Source: DASUPK01 sp963782345 (GTDB lineage Bacteria; Actinomycetota; Thermoleophilia; Solirubrobacterales; 70-9). From it: DNA of 64,000 nt. The translations under genes were made by a program, and so were the position numbers. This document shows, piece by piece, positions 31,857 to 42,993 of the stretch. The DNA lies in assembly GCA_963782345.1 (NCBI GenBank), contig CAWAJF010000004.1, positions 124,001 to 188,000 on the forward strand, read 5' to 3'. The number at the start of each line of letters is the position of its first letter. Positions within the stretch are counted from its first letter, which is position 1. The notes beneath the pieces are model-generated. The model did no database searches, was not told the origin of the DNA, and was given only the letters and a program-made list of their open reading frames with translations.

Positions 31857-33014
31857 TTAGCGGGCGGGTTCTGCCGCGAGATGCCGCAAATCCCGCTCGG
31901 GGTCGATGCCCCACTCGCCCGCGACCTGCGCCAGCTCCGAGCTCACCTGCCAGCGGTCGGGCCGTTCCTCGCCGGTGTGATCCGGGGTCGCGCCCTTGAG
32001 CGCCATGCAGCCCGCGTTGTCGCCGATCGCGCGGATCTCGTCCACCTGGTCGCCGCTCAGACCCGGCTCGCCCGGCAGGGCGGCGAGCTCGGCGCGCTTC
32101 TCCTCGATCGGACGAGCGCCCGCCCCGACCTCCTGGATCAGGGTCGGCACGACGCACTCCACCGCCGGGTGGGCCAGGTTCCACCGGCAGGCGAGCTGCA
32201 TCGGCGTCAGTCCCGCCTGCTCGGCGATCGGCCTCAGGCGATCGAGCTTGGCGCGGCCCTCCGCGATCCAGCCCTCCGGGCGGAACGAGCGATGGTCGCC
32301 CCGGGGCAGCTCCGTCTCCGGAGTGACGTCGTCCCAGAAGATCCCGCCGTAGTCGACCACCCGGGTGATCACCTCCACGTCGTGACGGGCCGCGGCATCG
32401 AGGCAGAGCTCGCCCGGCCAGGGCTCGAAGGGGTTGAGGATGATCATCGCCCAGTCGATCGCGTCGCCGAAGCGCTCGATGCAGCGGACGAGGTCGAGCG
32501 TGAAGCCGTTCGCCGGACCGGGGGCCACCCCGATCGAATCCGCGATCGCGGCATCGCGGAGCGTCGTCATGCCGTCCCAGACCGCCTCGCTCTCGTATCC
32601 GGTGCGGTCGGGGTTGTGGAGCAGGAGGAGGTCGAAGCGATCCTGCCCGAGGCGCTCCAGGCTCCGCTCCGCGGCCATCCGCAGGTAGCTCGCGTACTCG
32701 CCGGGGCCGCGCAGCGAGGGATCGGTGAAGCGGGGGAATCCCTTCGGGCCGTCGCGCTCGCCCTCGTAGAAGTCGTGCCCGACCGCTCCGACGAGGCAGT
32801 AGTCGTCGCGTTCCACGCCCTCCACGGCCCGGCCCACCAGCGAGTCGGCCTCGCCCGCTCCGTAGACGTCGGCGGTCAGGACCGTGTCGATGCCGTCCCC
32901 GGGCCGAAGGAGCGCCTCGAGCCGATCCGGCTGGATCGCCTCGCCGAAGTGCAGGTAGCGCCCGCCGCTCCACGCTCCGATCGCCGCTCTGCCGGGGGTA
33001 CGCACGCTCCACAC
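31857..33014 (-). CDS. Aldo/keto reductase superfamily protein with altered active site
   Basis: The 385-residue protein follows the AKR barrel: TADVYGAGEADSLVGRAV (Asp and Tyr of the catalytic tetrad), RFDLLLLHNPD (His), IGVAPGPANGFTL and LACRWNLAHPAVECVVPT near the NADPH site. The strand that normally ends in the catalytic Lys (consensus TKVG) reads LVGAVGH, so this Lys appears missing. A C-terminal extension of about 60 residues resembles that of L-galactose dehydrogenase-like members. It may have lost reductase activity or use another residue. Confidence 0.78.
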   Translation of the reverse strand: MWSVRTPGRAAIGAWSGGRYLHFGEAIQPDRLEALLRPGDGIDTVLTADVYGAGEADSLVGRAVEGVERDDYCLVGAVGHDFYEGERDGPKGFPRFTDPSLRGPGEYASYLRMAAERSLERLGQDRFDLLLLHNPDRTGYESEAVWDGMTTLRDAAIADSIGVAPGPANGFTLDLVRCIERFGDAIDWAMIILNPFEPWPGELCLDAAARHDVEVITRVVDYGGIFWDDVTPETELPRGDHRSFRPEGWIAEGRAKLDRLRPIAEQAGLTPMQLACRWNLAHPAVECVVPTLIQEVGAGARPIEEKRAELAALPGEPGLSGDQVDEIRAIGDNAGCMALKGATPDHTGEERPDRWQVSSELAQVAGEWGIDPERDLRHLAAEPAR

Positions 33015-33050
33015 CGTAGCGGCCGCCTGCGGCCGGGGAGAGCGACCGGG

Positions 33051-33056
33051 TAGGTT
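33051..33056 (+). promoter_or_regulatory. -10 element TAGGTT for leaderless pepF transcript
   Basis: TAGGTT lies 7 bases before ATG 33064, with no ribosome site. Confidence 0.5.
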
Positions 33057-33063
33057 GAAACGG

Positions 33064-34893
33064 ATGGCCGACGCGGCGACAACTTCCCTCGAGGAGGTGC
33101 GGTGGGACCTCTCCCACCTGCTCGCGGGCGGCGAGTCGGACGCGGACGGCGGCGTGGAAGCCGTGGACGCGCTGCTCGCTCGCGCCGATCAGGCGGCGGC
33201 GGGGTTCGCGCGTGCTTACGAGGGGCACGTCGAGGAGCTCGACGGGCCCGGCCTGGTCGAGGCGATGACCCGTCTCGCCGAGATCATCGAGCTCGCCGGG
33301 CGGGCGGCCAACTTCGCCCACCTGCGGTTCGCCGCGGACACCGAGGACCCGGCGACCGGAGCCCTGCTCCAGCGGGTGAGCGAGCGGGGCGCAGCGATCC
33401 AGACCAAGCTTCTGTTCTTCGAGCTCGAGTGGGTCCAAATCCCGGACGCCCGCGCCGAGGTGCTGCTCGCGACGGAGGGACTCGACTTCTGCCGCCACCA
33501 CCTGCGAATGGAGCGCCGCTATCGCCCCCACCTGCTCTCCAAGCCGGAGGAGACGATCGCCACCGAGCTCTCGGTCACCGGGCGCGAAGCCTGGACCCGC
33601 CTGTTCGACGAGCTCACCGCGGCGGTCCGGGTCGACCTGCCGGAGGAGGAGGACGCGGTCTCGCTGGATGTCGCCCTGTCGCGCCTCTTCGACCCCGATC
33701 GCGAAGCGCGCCGGCGGACGGCGGAGGCGGTGACCGCGGCGCTCGAGCCCGGGCTGCGGACCCGCGCGTACGTCTTCAACACCCTGCTCCAGGACAAGTC
33801 GATCAAGGACCGGCTGCGCAGCTACCCGCACTGGCTCGCGTCTCGCAACCTCTCGAACGAGGCCTCGGACGAATCCGTCCAGGCCCTCGTCGAGGCGGTC
33901 AAGGGGCGCTACGGCCTGGCGCGCCGCTGGTACGAGACGAAGGCGAGGCTCCTCGGCATCGAGCGGCTCGCCGACTACGACCGGATGGCCGCGGTCTCGA
34001 GCGAGGACGAGGAGGTCCCCTGGGATCAGGGCCGGGCGCTGGTTCTCGATTCCTTTGCCTCGCTCTCGGATCGCGCGTCCACCGTCGTCGAGCGATTCTT
34101 CGCCGAGCGCTGGATCGACGCGCCGCCGACCCCGGTGAAGCGGGGCGGTGCGTTCAGCGCCTCGACCGTCCCCTCCGTCCATCCGTACGTCCTGCTCAAC
34201 TACACCGGCCGCCGCCGGGACGTGATGACGCTGGCGCACGAGCTCGGCCACGGCCTCCATCAGACGCTGGCGCGCGAGCAGGGGATCTTCCACCAGGACA
34301 CGCCGCTGACGGTCGCCGAGACCGCGTCGGTGTTCGCCGAGGAGGTGGTCTTCGGCAGGCTCCTGGAGCGCGCGGAGACCCCGGCCTCGCGGCTGAGCCT
34401 CCTCGCCGAGGCGGTCGAGGGCCAGATCGGGACGGTCTTCCGGCAGGTCGCGATGAACCAGTTCGAGGACCGGGTCCATACGGCTCGCCGGAACCACGGC
34501 GAGCTTCCCGTGGAGCGCTTCGGCGAGCTCTGGGTCGAGACCCAGTCCGAGCTCCTCGGCGACTCCGTCGAGATCACCCAGGGCTACCGCTCCTGGTGGT
34601 CCTACGTCCCCCATTTCATCGGCACTCCCGGTTACGTCTATGCCTACGCCTTCGGGCAGCTCCTCGCCCTCTCGGTGTACCGCCTCTACATCGAGCGCGG
34701 CGATGAGCTCGTTCCCGAGTACCTGGAGATGCTCGCCGCCGGCGGCTCGCGCTCGCCGGAGGAGCTGGGCAAGATCGTCGGCGTGGACCTCACCGACCCC
34801 GGGTTCTGGGACTCGGGCCTCGAGCTGGTCTCCGACCAGCTCGATCAGGCAGTCAGCGCCGCGGACGAGGTGCTCGCCGCGCGGGACGACTGA
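33064..34893 (+). CDS. pepF: M3 family oligoendopeptidase (PepF-like)
   Basis: The 609-residue protein has the zinc site LAHELGHGLHQTLA (HExxH) with the third ligand in ETASVFAEEV about 27 residues later, and the C-terminal SWWSYVPHFIGTPGYVYAYAFGQLLAL helix of M3 peptidases. It is a cytosolic metallopeptidase that trims short peptides. ATG 33064 is preferred over an in-frame TTG at 33055 because TAGGTT is 7 bases upstream. It is convergent with clpC, 12 bases apart. Confidence 0.95.
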   Translation: MADAATTSLEEVRWDLSHLLAGGESDADGGVEAVDALLARADQAAAGFARAYEGHVEELDGPGLVEAMTRLAEIIELAGRAANFAHLRFAADTEDPATGALLQRVSERGAAIQTKLLFFELEWVQIPDARAEVLLATEGLDFCRHHLRMERRYRPHLLSKPEETIATELSVTGREAWTRLFDELTAAVRVDLPEEEDAVSLDVALSRLFDPDREARRRTAEAVTAALEPGLRTRAYVFNTLLQDKSIKDRLRSYPHWLASRNLSNEASDESVQALVEAVKGRYGLARRWYETKARLLGIERLADYDRMAAVSSEDEEVPWDQGRALVLDSFASLSDRASTVVERFFAERWIDAPPTPVKRGGAFSASTVPSVHPYVLLNYTGRRRDVMTLAHELGHGLHQTLAREQGIFHQDTPLTVAETASVFAEEVVFGRLLERAETPASRLSLLAEAVEGQIGTVFRQVAMNQFEDRVHTARRNHGELPVERFGELWVETQSELLGDSVEITQGYRSWWSYVPHFIGTPGYVYAYAFGQLLALSVYRLYIERGDELVPEYLEMLAAGGSRSPEELGKIVGVDLTDPGFWDSGLELVSDQLDQAVSAADEVLAARDD

Positions 34894-34905
34894 GTCAGGC
34901 GTCGA

Positions 34906-37485
<2,580 letters not shown>

Positions 37486-37671
37486 TCAGTCAGTCTCTCT
37501 CTGGTCTATCAATCGATCCGGTTGTGTCTCGTTGCGGTCGTCGGGTTGGCTCTGAGTTAAGCACTACGACGGTTCAGGGAACGCGGACTCCCCGGGGGCC
37601 CAATCCGTATCGGCTCCTGGCTGCCGATTCCTTGATTTGACCTCCGGTTCTGTCGGGGACGGCGAAGCCAA

Positions 37672-37677
37672 AGTATA
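37672..37677 (-). promoter_or_regulatory. Candidate -10 (TATACT) for clpC
   Basis: TATACT on the minus strand is close to consensus and preceded by GC, but no clear -35 is visible. The distance to the clpC ATG is about 190 bases. Confidence 0.4.
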
Positions 37678-38068
37678 GCCAGGGGGGTACCCCGGCCAGG
37701 CAGCTTCCAGGCGTGGGATCCGAACTCTCTGCAAGGTGCGGAAAGGAAAGCCGCCACCGCTGCCTCCTGAACCCGAGCTCCGCGGCGACGGTGATGCCGT
37801 CCGCAAAGGTTCGGGTCGATCGACGCGCTCCCAGCGCCCGCCACTCCGAGCTCGTCGAACTTGGGTTTGAGCAGGTAGATCCTGTGGATCGGGGTATCCA
37901 CCCAGGTCTGCACGATCTGCCCGGCGCTGCTCGTCTCCGCCGGCGCGATCCGACTGCGATGACGGGCCCCAGCGGGCCCAGGGTCACGGCGGTTCTGGCC
38001 ATCGACCAAGCATCCGTCCCAGGACAGGCTCCGACCACCGTCCAAATCCGCAGATCGAGACCGTGGTA

Positions 38069-38089
38069 ACCCACTCGCGCAGAGTGGGT
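38069..38089. terminator. Perfect hairpin upstream of the 38133 gene
   Basis: ACCCACTC (38069-38076) pairs exactly with GAGTGGGT (38082-38089) around GCGCA. There is no T-run. It could end a transcript from the gene-poor region or serve as a protein site. Confidence 0.4.
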
Positions 38090-38119
38090 ACGCACCGCTC
38101 GATTGGCCGCGCGGATCGG

Positions 38120-38125
38120 TACCTT
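38120..38125 (+). promoter_or_regulatory. -10 element TACCTT for leaderless transcript
   Basis: TACCTT lies 7 bases before GTG 38133. Confidence 0.35.
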
Positions 38126-38132
38126 GCCGCCC

Positions 38133-38585
38133 GTGAGAGCACTCGACCAGCTGCGAGCCGCAAACGGCGATCAGGGGATCGTCGAGAGGGCGCGCTCCAA
38201 TCCGCGTCTGCTGGTCGGCATCGTGGCGGGCGCCCTGTTGCTGCTCACCTGGATCGGCTGGGCGATCTACGTGGCCAGCTCGAACGGCACCACGGCGGGA
38301 CTCGGCGTGGTGATCGCCTGGCCGGCGATGCTCGCCGCGCTGGCCCTGATCTCCCTTCCCTTCATCGGCGGCTACCTGCTGATCCGGCGGCTGGCGCCGT
38401 CCGAGCGCGACGAACCGACGGCTACGGTCGAGGCAGAGGCGGACTCCGGCGACGAGGAGTCTGAGGAGGACACGGACTCCGACGAAGAGGCGCCCTCGGA
38501 TCAGGCGAATGACAAGGACGACTCCGAGGATGAGCCAGAGGACGAATCGGAGACCGACCCGGAAGCGAAGGCGGCGAAGAGCTAG
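38133..38585 (+). CDS. Two-pass membrane protein with long acidic tail
   Basis: From GTG 38133 the protein has 150 residues. A charged N-terminus precedes two membrane segments (LLVGIVAGALLLLTWIGWAIYV and VIAWPAMLAALALISLPFIGGYLLI, about residues 27-92). The last 55 residues are almost entirely Asp, Glu, Ser and Ala (segments like DSGDEESEEDTDSDEE), probably disordered and strongly negative. I recognise no family. The stop overlaps the end of a decayed gene on the other strand. Confidence 0.65.
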   Translation: MRALDQLRAANGDQGIVERARSNPRLLVGIVAGALLLLTWIGWAIYVASSNGTTAGLGVVIAWPAMLAALALISLPFIGGYLLIRRLAPSERDEPTATVEAEADSGDEESEEDTDSDEEAPSDQANDKDDSEDEPEDESETDPEAKAAKS

Positions 38586-38900
38586 AGCAGCATCCGGATG
38601 GCGCGGGCAACTTCCGCCGGCTGTCCGGTGACCAGACGCCAGGTGAACCGGAGCACGTCATAGCCCGCCGTGCGAAGCCAGACGTCCCGGGCACGATCCG
38701 ACTCGAAGGTCGAGCAGGGTCCGGGCCGGCGTCGTGACCGGGATGCCGAGCCGGCGTGTGGTCTCGTCTTGACTCAAGGTCCGCGAGTGATGCATCCGGA
38801 TTCCCCGCCGGCTCTCAGCGTGCCCGCGCACGTTGACGTGGGTCGGGAGTTCGAGAGGGTGCGCGGGCCTTCGCGATCCGAGGACGCCCCACAAAGCACC
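38582..38900 (-). pseudogene. Remnant of an AbiEi-antitoxin/DUF559-type protein
   Basis: The upstream part (about 38700-38894) reads GIRMHHSRTLSQDETTRRLGIPVTTPARTLLDL, the conserved AbiEi-like segment of actinobacterial DUF559 fusion proteins. It then joins, in a different frame, the DUF559 end FESDRARDVWLRTAGYDVL then RFTWRLVTGQPAEVARAI, stopping at 38582. The intervening nuclease core of 100 or more residues is gone and the N-terminus runs into the lysS end. This is a gene relic with an internal deletion and frame change. Confidence 0.75.
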
Positions 38901-38905
38901 ATCGG

Positions 38906-40372
38906 CTAGTTGCGCATCGCCGGGAAGAGGACGACCTCGCGCAGGCTCTTCGCCCCGGTCAGGATCATCACTAGCCGGTCGATCCCCAGGCCGACCCCGC
39001 CGGTCGGCGGCATGCCCTGCTCGAGCGACTCGACGAAGGTCTGGTCGTACGGCTGGGTCTCCTCGTCGCCGCGGGCCGTCTCCTCGGCCTGCGCCTCGAA
39101 GCGGCGGCGCTGCTCGTCGGGGTCATTGAGCTCGGTGAACGAGTTGGAGATCTCGATGCCGCCGACGAAGGCCTCCCAGCGCTCGACCAGTCCCTCGGTG
39201 CTGCGGTGGCGCTTGGCGAAGGGCGAGAGCTCGACCGGGTAGTCGACGATGAACGTGGGCTGGATCAGCTTCGGCTCGACCTCCTTGGAGAGCAGGCCGT
39301 CGACCAGCTTTCCCCAGCCCTCCTCGGGATCGGGCTTGGCTCCCATCGCCCTGGCGAGCTCCTCCCGAGAGGGATGCTCCATCACGTCGATGCCGGTCTC
39401 CTCCTTGATCGCGTCCCGCAGCGGGACACGCCGCCAGGGCGGGGAGAGCTCGATGGTCTCGCCCTCTCGCTCGATCTTGGTCGTGCCCAGAACCTCCTGC
39501 GCCACCGCCGCGACCAGCCCCTCCAGCTCGGTCGCCGTGTCGTTGTAATCCGCGTAGGCCTCGTACCACTCGAGCATCGTGAACTCGGGGTTGTGCTTGT
39601 GCGAGATGCCCTCGTTGCGGAAGTCCTTCCCGAGCTCGTAGACCTTCTCGATGCCGCCCACCACCAGGCGCTTCAGGTAGAGCTCGGTGGCGATCCGGAG
39701 GTAGAGGTCGCGGTCGAGCGCGTTGTGGTGGGTGGTGAAGGGCCGGGCGAGCGCGCCTCCATATAGAGGCTGGAGCACGGGCGTCTCGACCTCGACGAAG
39801 CCACGGGCATCGAACCAGCGCCTCACCTCGGCGATCGTGCGCGCCCTCTTCAGGAAGAGCTCGCGAGCCTCCTCGTTCGCCATCAGGTCGAGCTCGCGCC
39901 GGCGGTAGCGGGTCTCGACGTCCTCCAGGCCGTGGAACTTCTCCGGCGGCGGGCGCAGGCTCTTCGAAAGCAGCTCCCAGGCGTCGGCGCGGATCGAGAG
40001 CTCGCCCCGCTTCGAGGCGAAGGCCGTCCCCTCGATCCCGACGATGTCGCCGATGTCCAGCGAGAGCAGACCCTCGTAGGCCTCGGCCAGCTCGTCGACC
40101 CTCGCCTGGACCTGGATCTGGCCGGTGCCGTCCTTCAGGTCCAGGAAAGCGGCCTTTCCGTGCCCGCGGCGGGCCGTGATGCGGCCGGCGACGCGATAGC
40201 GGTCGCTGGTCTCCTCGCCGGGCTCGATGCCCTCGTGTGACTCGCGGACCGCGGCGATCTCGGTGCGATCCGGAAATCCGTGCGGGAAGGGGTCGATGCC
40301 CTCCTCGCGCAGACGCTCGAGCTTCGCCCGCCGGTCGGCGAGCGGCTCGGATGGCTTTGGCTCGTCGGACAC
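38906..40372 (-). CDS. lysS: Lysyl-tRNA synthetase, class II
   Basis: The 488-residue protein has the N-terminal OB anticodon-binding domain (YRVAGRITARRGHGKAAFLDLKDGTG) and the class II motifs: motif 2 FRNEGISHKHNPEFTMLEWYEAYADY and motif 3 GVGLGIDRLVMILTG. It charges tRNA-Lys. The start is GTG with TAGGCT 7 bases upstream, so a leaderless message is likely even though greA is only about 50 bases away on the same strand. Confidence 0.97.
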   Translation of the reverse strand: MSDEPKPSEPLADRRAKLERLREEGIDPFPHGFPDRTEIAAVRESHEGIEPGEETSDRYRVAGRITARRGHGKAAFLDLKDGTGQIQVQARVDELAEAYEGLLSLDIGDIVGIEGTAFASKRGELSIRADAWELLSKSLRPPPEKFHGLEDVETRYRRRELDLMANEEARELFLKRARTIAEVRRWFDARGFVEVETPVLQPLYGGALARPFTTHHNALDRDLYLRIATELYLKRLVVGGIEKVYELGKDFRNEGISHKHNPEFTMLEWYEAYADYNDTATELEGLVAAVAQEVLGTTKIEREGETIELSPPWRRVPLRDAIKEETGIDVMEHPSREELARAMGAKPDPEEGWGKLVDGLLSKEVEPKLIQPTFIVDYPVELSPFAKRHRSTEGLVERWEAFVGGIEISNSFTELNDPDEQRRRFEAQAEETARGDEETQPYDQTFVESLEQGMPPTGGVGLGIDRLVMILTGAKSLREVVLFPAMRN

Positions 40373-40379
40373 CGCCCGC

Positions 40380-40385
40380 AGCCTA
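40380..40385 (-). promoter_or_regulatory. -10 element TAGGCT for leaderless lysS transcript
   Basis: TAGGCT on the minus strand lies 7 bases before GTG 40372. Confidence 0.5.
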
Positions 40386-40394
40386 GTCGTGGCG

Positions 40395-40424
40395 CGGCTT
40401 CGCCATCAGCCGGGCTGCGGGCGG
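40395..40424 (-). repeat. 3'-end repeat, family B (CTGATGGCGAAGCCG), copy 1
   Basis: CGGCTTCGCCATCAG on the plus strand (40395-40409) is followed by a GC-rich stretch reaching the greA stop. On the coding strand the order is stop, GC-rich spacer, then CTGATGGCGAAGCCG. The same 15-mer lies at 42951 and 59706. Confidence 0.75.
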
Positions 40425-40904
40425 CTACGCAGCTTCGATCTTCGTGACCTTGAGCTTCTTCTTCGGGCCGCGCGGTGTCTCCACCGTCACGACCTCGTTC
40501 TTCTTGGTGCCGAGGAGCGCCTTGCCGATCGGCGACTCATTGGAGAGCTTGTGCTCGATCGGGTTGGCCTCGGCCGAACCGACGATCTGGAACTTCTGCG
40601 ACTTGCCGGACTTCTGGTCCTTGACGTGGACGACCGCACCGACGCCGACGGTCTCGGTGTCGATGTGCTTCTTGTCGATGACCGCCGCCCGGCGGAGCCT
40701 GTCCTGGAGCGAGGCGATCCGCTGCTCGAGCATCGCCTGCTCGTTCTTGGCGTCGTCGTACTCGGAGTTCTCTGCGATGTCCCCGAACTCGCGCGCCTGC
40801 TTGATCCTGTCTGCGACCTCGCGGCGCTTGTCCTTCTCCAGGTACTCGAGCTCGTCCTTGAGCTTGGTGAGCCCCTCTGGGGTGATCAGTGTCTCGCGCG
40901 CCAA
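40425..40904 (-). CDS. greA: Transcription elongation factor GreA
   Basis: The protein has the GreA coiled-coil finger (LITPEGLTKLKDELEYLEKDKRREVADRIKQAREFGDIAENSEYDDAKNEQ) with the acidic tip, and the FKBP-like C-terminal domain (YQIVG-type FQIVGSAEANPIEHKLSNESPIGKALLG). It rescues backtracked RNA polymerase by stimulating RNA cleavage. TTG 40904 with GAGGAG just upstream gives 159 residues, the normal length; the frame is open further upstream but that part looks non-coding. Spacing to the ribosome site is tight, so the exact start is uncertain. Confidence 0.92.
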   Translation of the reverse strand: MARETLITPEGLTKLKDELEYLEKDKRREVADRIKQAREFGDIAENSEYDDAKNEQAMLEQRIASLQDRLRRAAVIDKKHIDTETVGVGAVVHVKDQKSGKSQKFQIVGSAEANPIEHKLSNESPIGKALLGTKKNEVVTVETPRGPKKKLKVTKIEAA

Positions 40905-41061
40905 CTCTCCTCGATTCTCATTCTTAGTGGGTTTATCCGCCGCATAAATCCCCTGCTCTAACGGCGAAAAATGAGCCCGCACCGACGTGATCGAAATCAC
41001 GAGGGCCCGGGCGAAGCGCGACAGTATAGCGCCGGTGTTTCGGGTGGTCGAGGCGTTTTGC

Positions 41062-41934
41062 TCAGGCGTCCAGAGCGGCGCGGAGGGCGGTCGCGACACG
41101 CCCGGGATCCTCGATCTGCGGGTAATGGCCAACGTCCTCGAAGCGGGTAACCGGGGCCTCCGGGCGGAGGGCGATCACGGCGTCCAGCACCGCCTCGGTG
41201 GCCACCGGGTCGAGCATCCCCCAGGCCAGCGCGAGCGGCTTCTCCCAGTCGCGAAGCGCCCCGTGCCAGCGATCGGCGTGCTTGAAGCGCTCCTCCATAT
41301 AGGCGATCGTCCTGTGGTTGAGGGTCCGCCCCCCGCCGGCGCAGATCAGCTCCCACTGATCTTCCGCCTCCGCATCGGTGAGCGGGTGGCCGGGGGAGAA
41401 GATCGAGCCGAACTGCTGGCGGAAGAACCGCTCGCTGGAGAGGCGGGAGAAGAGTGGGCCGACGGCGCTGCGCAGGAGACGCTGCCCGAGCGTCGGGCTC
41501 GCCGCATCCTGGATCATCGACCCGTTCAGCAGCAGACCGCCGACCAGATCGATCCCGAGGGATCCATCGAGGTCCCGGGCCATCAGCTCGGTCGCCACCG
41601 ACGTGCCCATGTCATGGGCGAGGATGAAAACTGGCCGCGTCTGTCCCGCCCGGCGGACCAGTTCCTCAACCACGTCGGCCTGCCAGTGCAGGTCATAGTT
41701 GTGATCCCGCGGCTTCTCCGAGAGCCCGAATCCGAGGAAGTCGGGCGCCAGAATCGCGTGATCGATCTCGAGCTCGAGCAGCAGCCTCCAGTCGTATGAG
41801 CTGGAGGGAAAGCCGTGCAGGAGGAGCAGGAGCGGCTCGCTGCCTTCCCGCCGAAGGACGTGAATTCGCCGCCCGCGGAATTCCTCGTCTTCTCCCCGGC
41901 CCCGCCAGGCAGAGACGCGAGGGTTCATCGTCAC
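41062..41934 (-). CDS. Alpha/beta hydrolase with aspartate nucleophile
   Basis: The 290-residue protein has the oxyanion HGFPSSSYDWRLLL, the nucleophile elbow AHDMGTSVA (Asp rather than Ser), the acid in WGMLDPVAT and the histidine in VGHYPQIEDP. An Asp nucleophile is typical of haloalkane dehalogenases and epoxide hydrolases; the residue after it is Met, not the Trp used by most dehalogenases. The substrate cannot be assigned. It follows the dus gene on the same strand by 6 bases. Confidence 0.85.
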   Translation of the reverse strand: MTMNPRVSAWRGRGEDEEFRGRRIHVLRREGSEPLLLLLHGFPSSSYDWRLLLELEIDHAILAPDFLGFGLSEKPRDHNYDLHWQADVVEELVRRAGQTRPVFILAHDMGTSVATELMARDLDGSLGIDLVGGLLLNGSMIQDAASPTLGQRLLRSAVGPLFSRLSSERFFRQQFGSIFSPGHPLTDAEAEDQWELICAGGGRTLNHRTIAYMEERFKHADRWHGALRDWEKPLALAWGMLDPVATEAVLDAVIALRPEAPVTRFEDVGHYPQIEDPGRVATALRAALDA

Positions 41935-41940
41935 AGCCGC

Positions 41941-42930
41941 TCAGGCAAGCGCCGCGGCCGGCGCCAGGAGGTCGGAGACGAGAGCACGGGCGTCATCGAG
42001 GTCCTCGCTGGCCTGGAAGGCCGCAGTGGTCTCCCTGCCGGCGTCGAGCTGCTCCAGATACCAGGGATAGAACTTCCGCAGATACCGGGCGGCGCGATCG
42101 GGACCGAGATGCTCCTCCGCCCGGTCCATCACCCAGAGGAGCTCCGCGACGACCTCCTCGCGCTCCGGCGCCACCGCCCGGTGTCCGGCGAGCTCCTCGA
42201 AGATCCACGGGTTGCCCAGGGACCCACGGGCGATCATCACGGCGTCGGCGCCGGAGGCCTCATAAGCGTGTCGGGCGGCGGGCGCCGAGTGGAGCCCTCC
42301 GGAGATGATCACCGGCACGTCGATGTGCTCGACGAGCTCGCGGACCAGCGCGTAGTCGGGAGCGCCCTTGTGCTGGATGGCCGCCGAGCGCGGATGGAAT
42401 CCGATCGCGGCGACGCCCGCCTCCTCGGCGAGACGCAGGGCGAGCTCGAATCCCTCTCGCCCACCCGGGCGCAGTCCGGAGCGGACCTTGACCGTCACCG
42501 GCAGACCGCCCCCCTCCCGCGCCGCCGTCGCAATCCGAACCGCGAGGTCGGGATCGTCCAGCAGCGCCGCCCCGGCGCCCGTCTTGCAGACCTTCTTGAC
42601 CGGGCAGCCCATGTTGATGTCGATCAGGTCCGCGCCCGCCTCGGCGACGATCGACGCCGCGGACCGCATCACGTCGGGGTCCTGCCCGAAGAGCTGAACC
42701 GAAACCGGGTGCTCGTCGGGGTGCAGGCGGAGCAGTTCCCGCAGCGTGCGCTCGTTGCGGTAGTGCAGGCCGAAGCTCGAGACCATTTCGGAGACCGCGA
42801 GCCCGGCGCCGTGTCGGCGCGCCTGGAGCCGGACGAACCAGTTGCCGATCCCCGCCAGGGGGGCGAGCAGGACTCGGTTGGCGATCTCGACGTCGCCGAT
42901 GCGGAACGGGGTTGTCAGGGGTGGCTGCAT
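41941..42930 (-). CDS. dusB: tRNA-dihydrouridine synthase (DusB-like)
   Basis: The 329-residue protein is an FMN TIM barrel with NRVLLAPLAGIGNWFVR at the N-terminus, the Dus signature IDINMGCPVKKVCKTGAGAALLDDP (catalytic Cys in KKVC), VKVRSGL and IISGGLHSAPAARHAYEASGADAVMIARGSLGNPWIF. It reduces specific uridines in the tRNA D loop with NADPH. TACCCT lies 7 bases before the ATG, indicating a leaderless message. The family B repeat separates it from coaX. Confidence 0.95.
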   Translation of the reverse strand: MQPPLTTPFRIGDVEIANRVLLAPLAGIGNWFVRLQARRHGAGLAVSEMVSSFGLHYRNERTLRELLRLHPDEHPVSVQLFGQDPDVMRSAASIVAEAGADLIDINMGCPVKKVCKTGAGAALLDDPDLAVRIATAAREGGGLPVTVKVRSGLRPGGREGFELALRLAEEAGVAAIGFHPRSAAIQHKGAPDYALVRELVEHIDVPVIISGGLHSAPAARHAYEASGADAVMIARGSLGNPWIFEELAGHRAVAPEREEVVAELLWVMDRAEEHLGPDRAARYLRKFYPWYLEQLDAGRETTAAFQASEDLDDARALVSDLLAPAAALA

Positions 42931-42937
42931 CGTGCAA

Positions 42938-42943
42938 AGGGTA
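42938..42943 (-). promoter_or_regulatory. -10 element TACCCT for leaderless dus transcript
   Basis: TACCCT on the minus strand lies 7 bases before ATG 42930. Confidence 0.45.
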
Positions 42944-42950
42944 GGCGGGA

Positions 42951-42993
42951 CGGCTTCGCCATCAGATCGCGGCCACGAGCGGCCTGTTGGCCG
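42951..42993 (-). repeat. 3'-end repeat, family B, copy 2
   Basis: CGGCTTCGCCATCAG (42951-42965) is followed on the plus strand by a run with inverted GGCC-containing arms that ends at the coaX stop. On the coding strand CGGCC-AACA-GGCCG forms a hairpin directly after the stop. Confidence 0.8.

Larger units (their letters stand above)
37486..38132. other. 647-base region without a convincing gene
   Basis: No frame here shows recognisable protein. On the minus strand TATACT (37672-37677) is a good -10 for clpC and would give a leader of about 180 bases. Other features are GGGGTACCCC and GGGCCC-type palindromes and a perfect hairpin at 38069-38089. The region may hold the clpC leader plus an unrecognised small RNA or a decayed gene. 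Confidence 0.5.

Noticed and set aside
31813..34614. 933-codon minus-strand ORF across pepF and the aldo-keto reductase gene
   Set aside because: It spans two well-supported genes in another frame and has no recognisable domain.
37557..38095. Minus-strand ORFs of 162-173 codons in the gene-poor interval
   Set aside because: Three overlapping frames are all open with unlikely composition; none shows a domain or a ribosome site.
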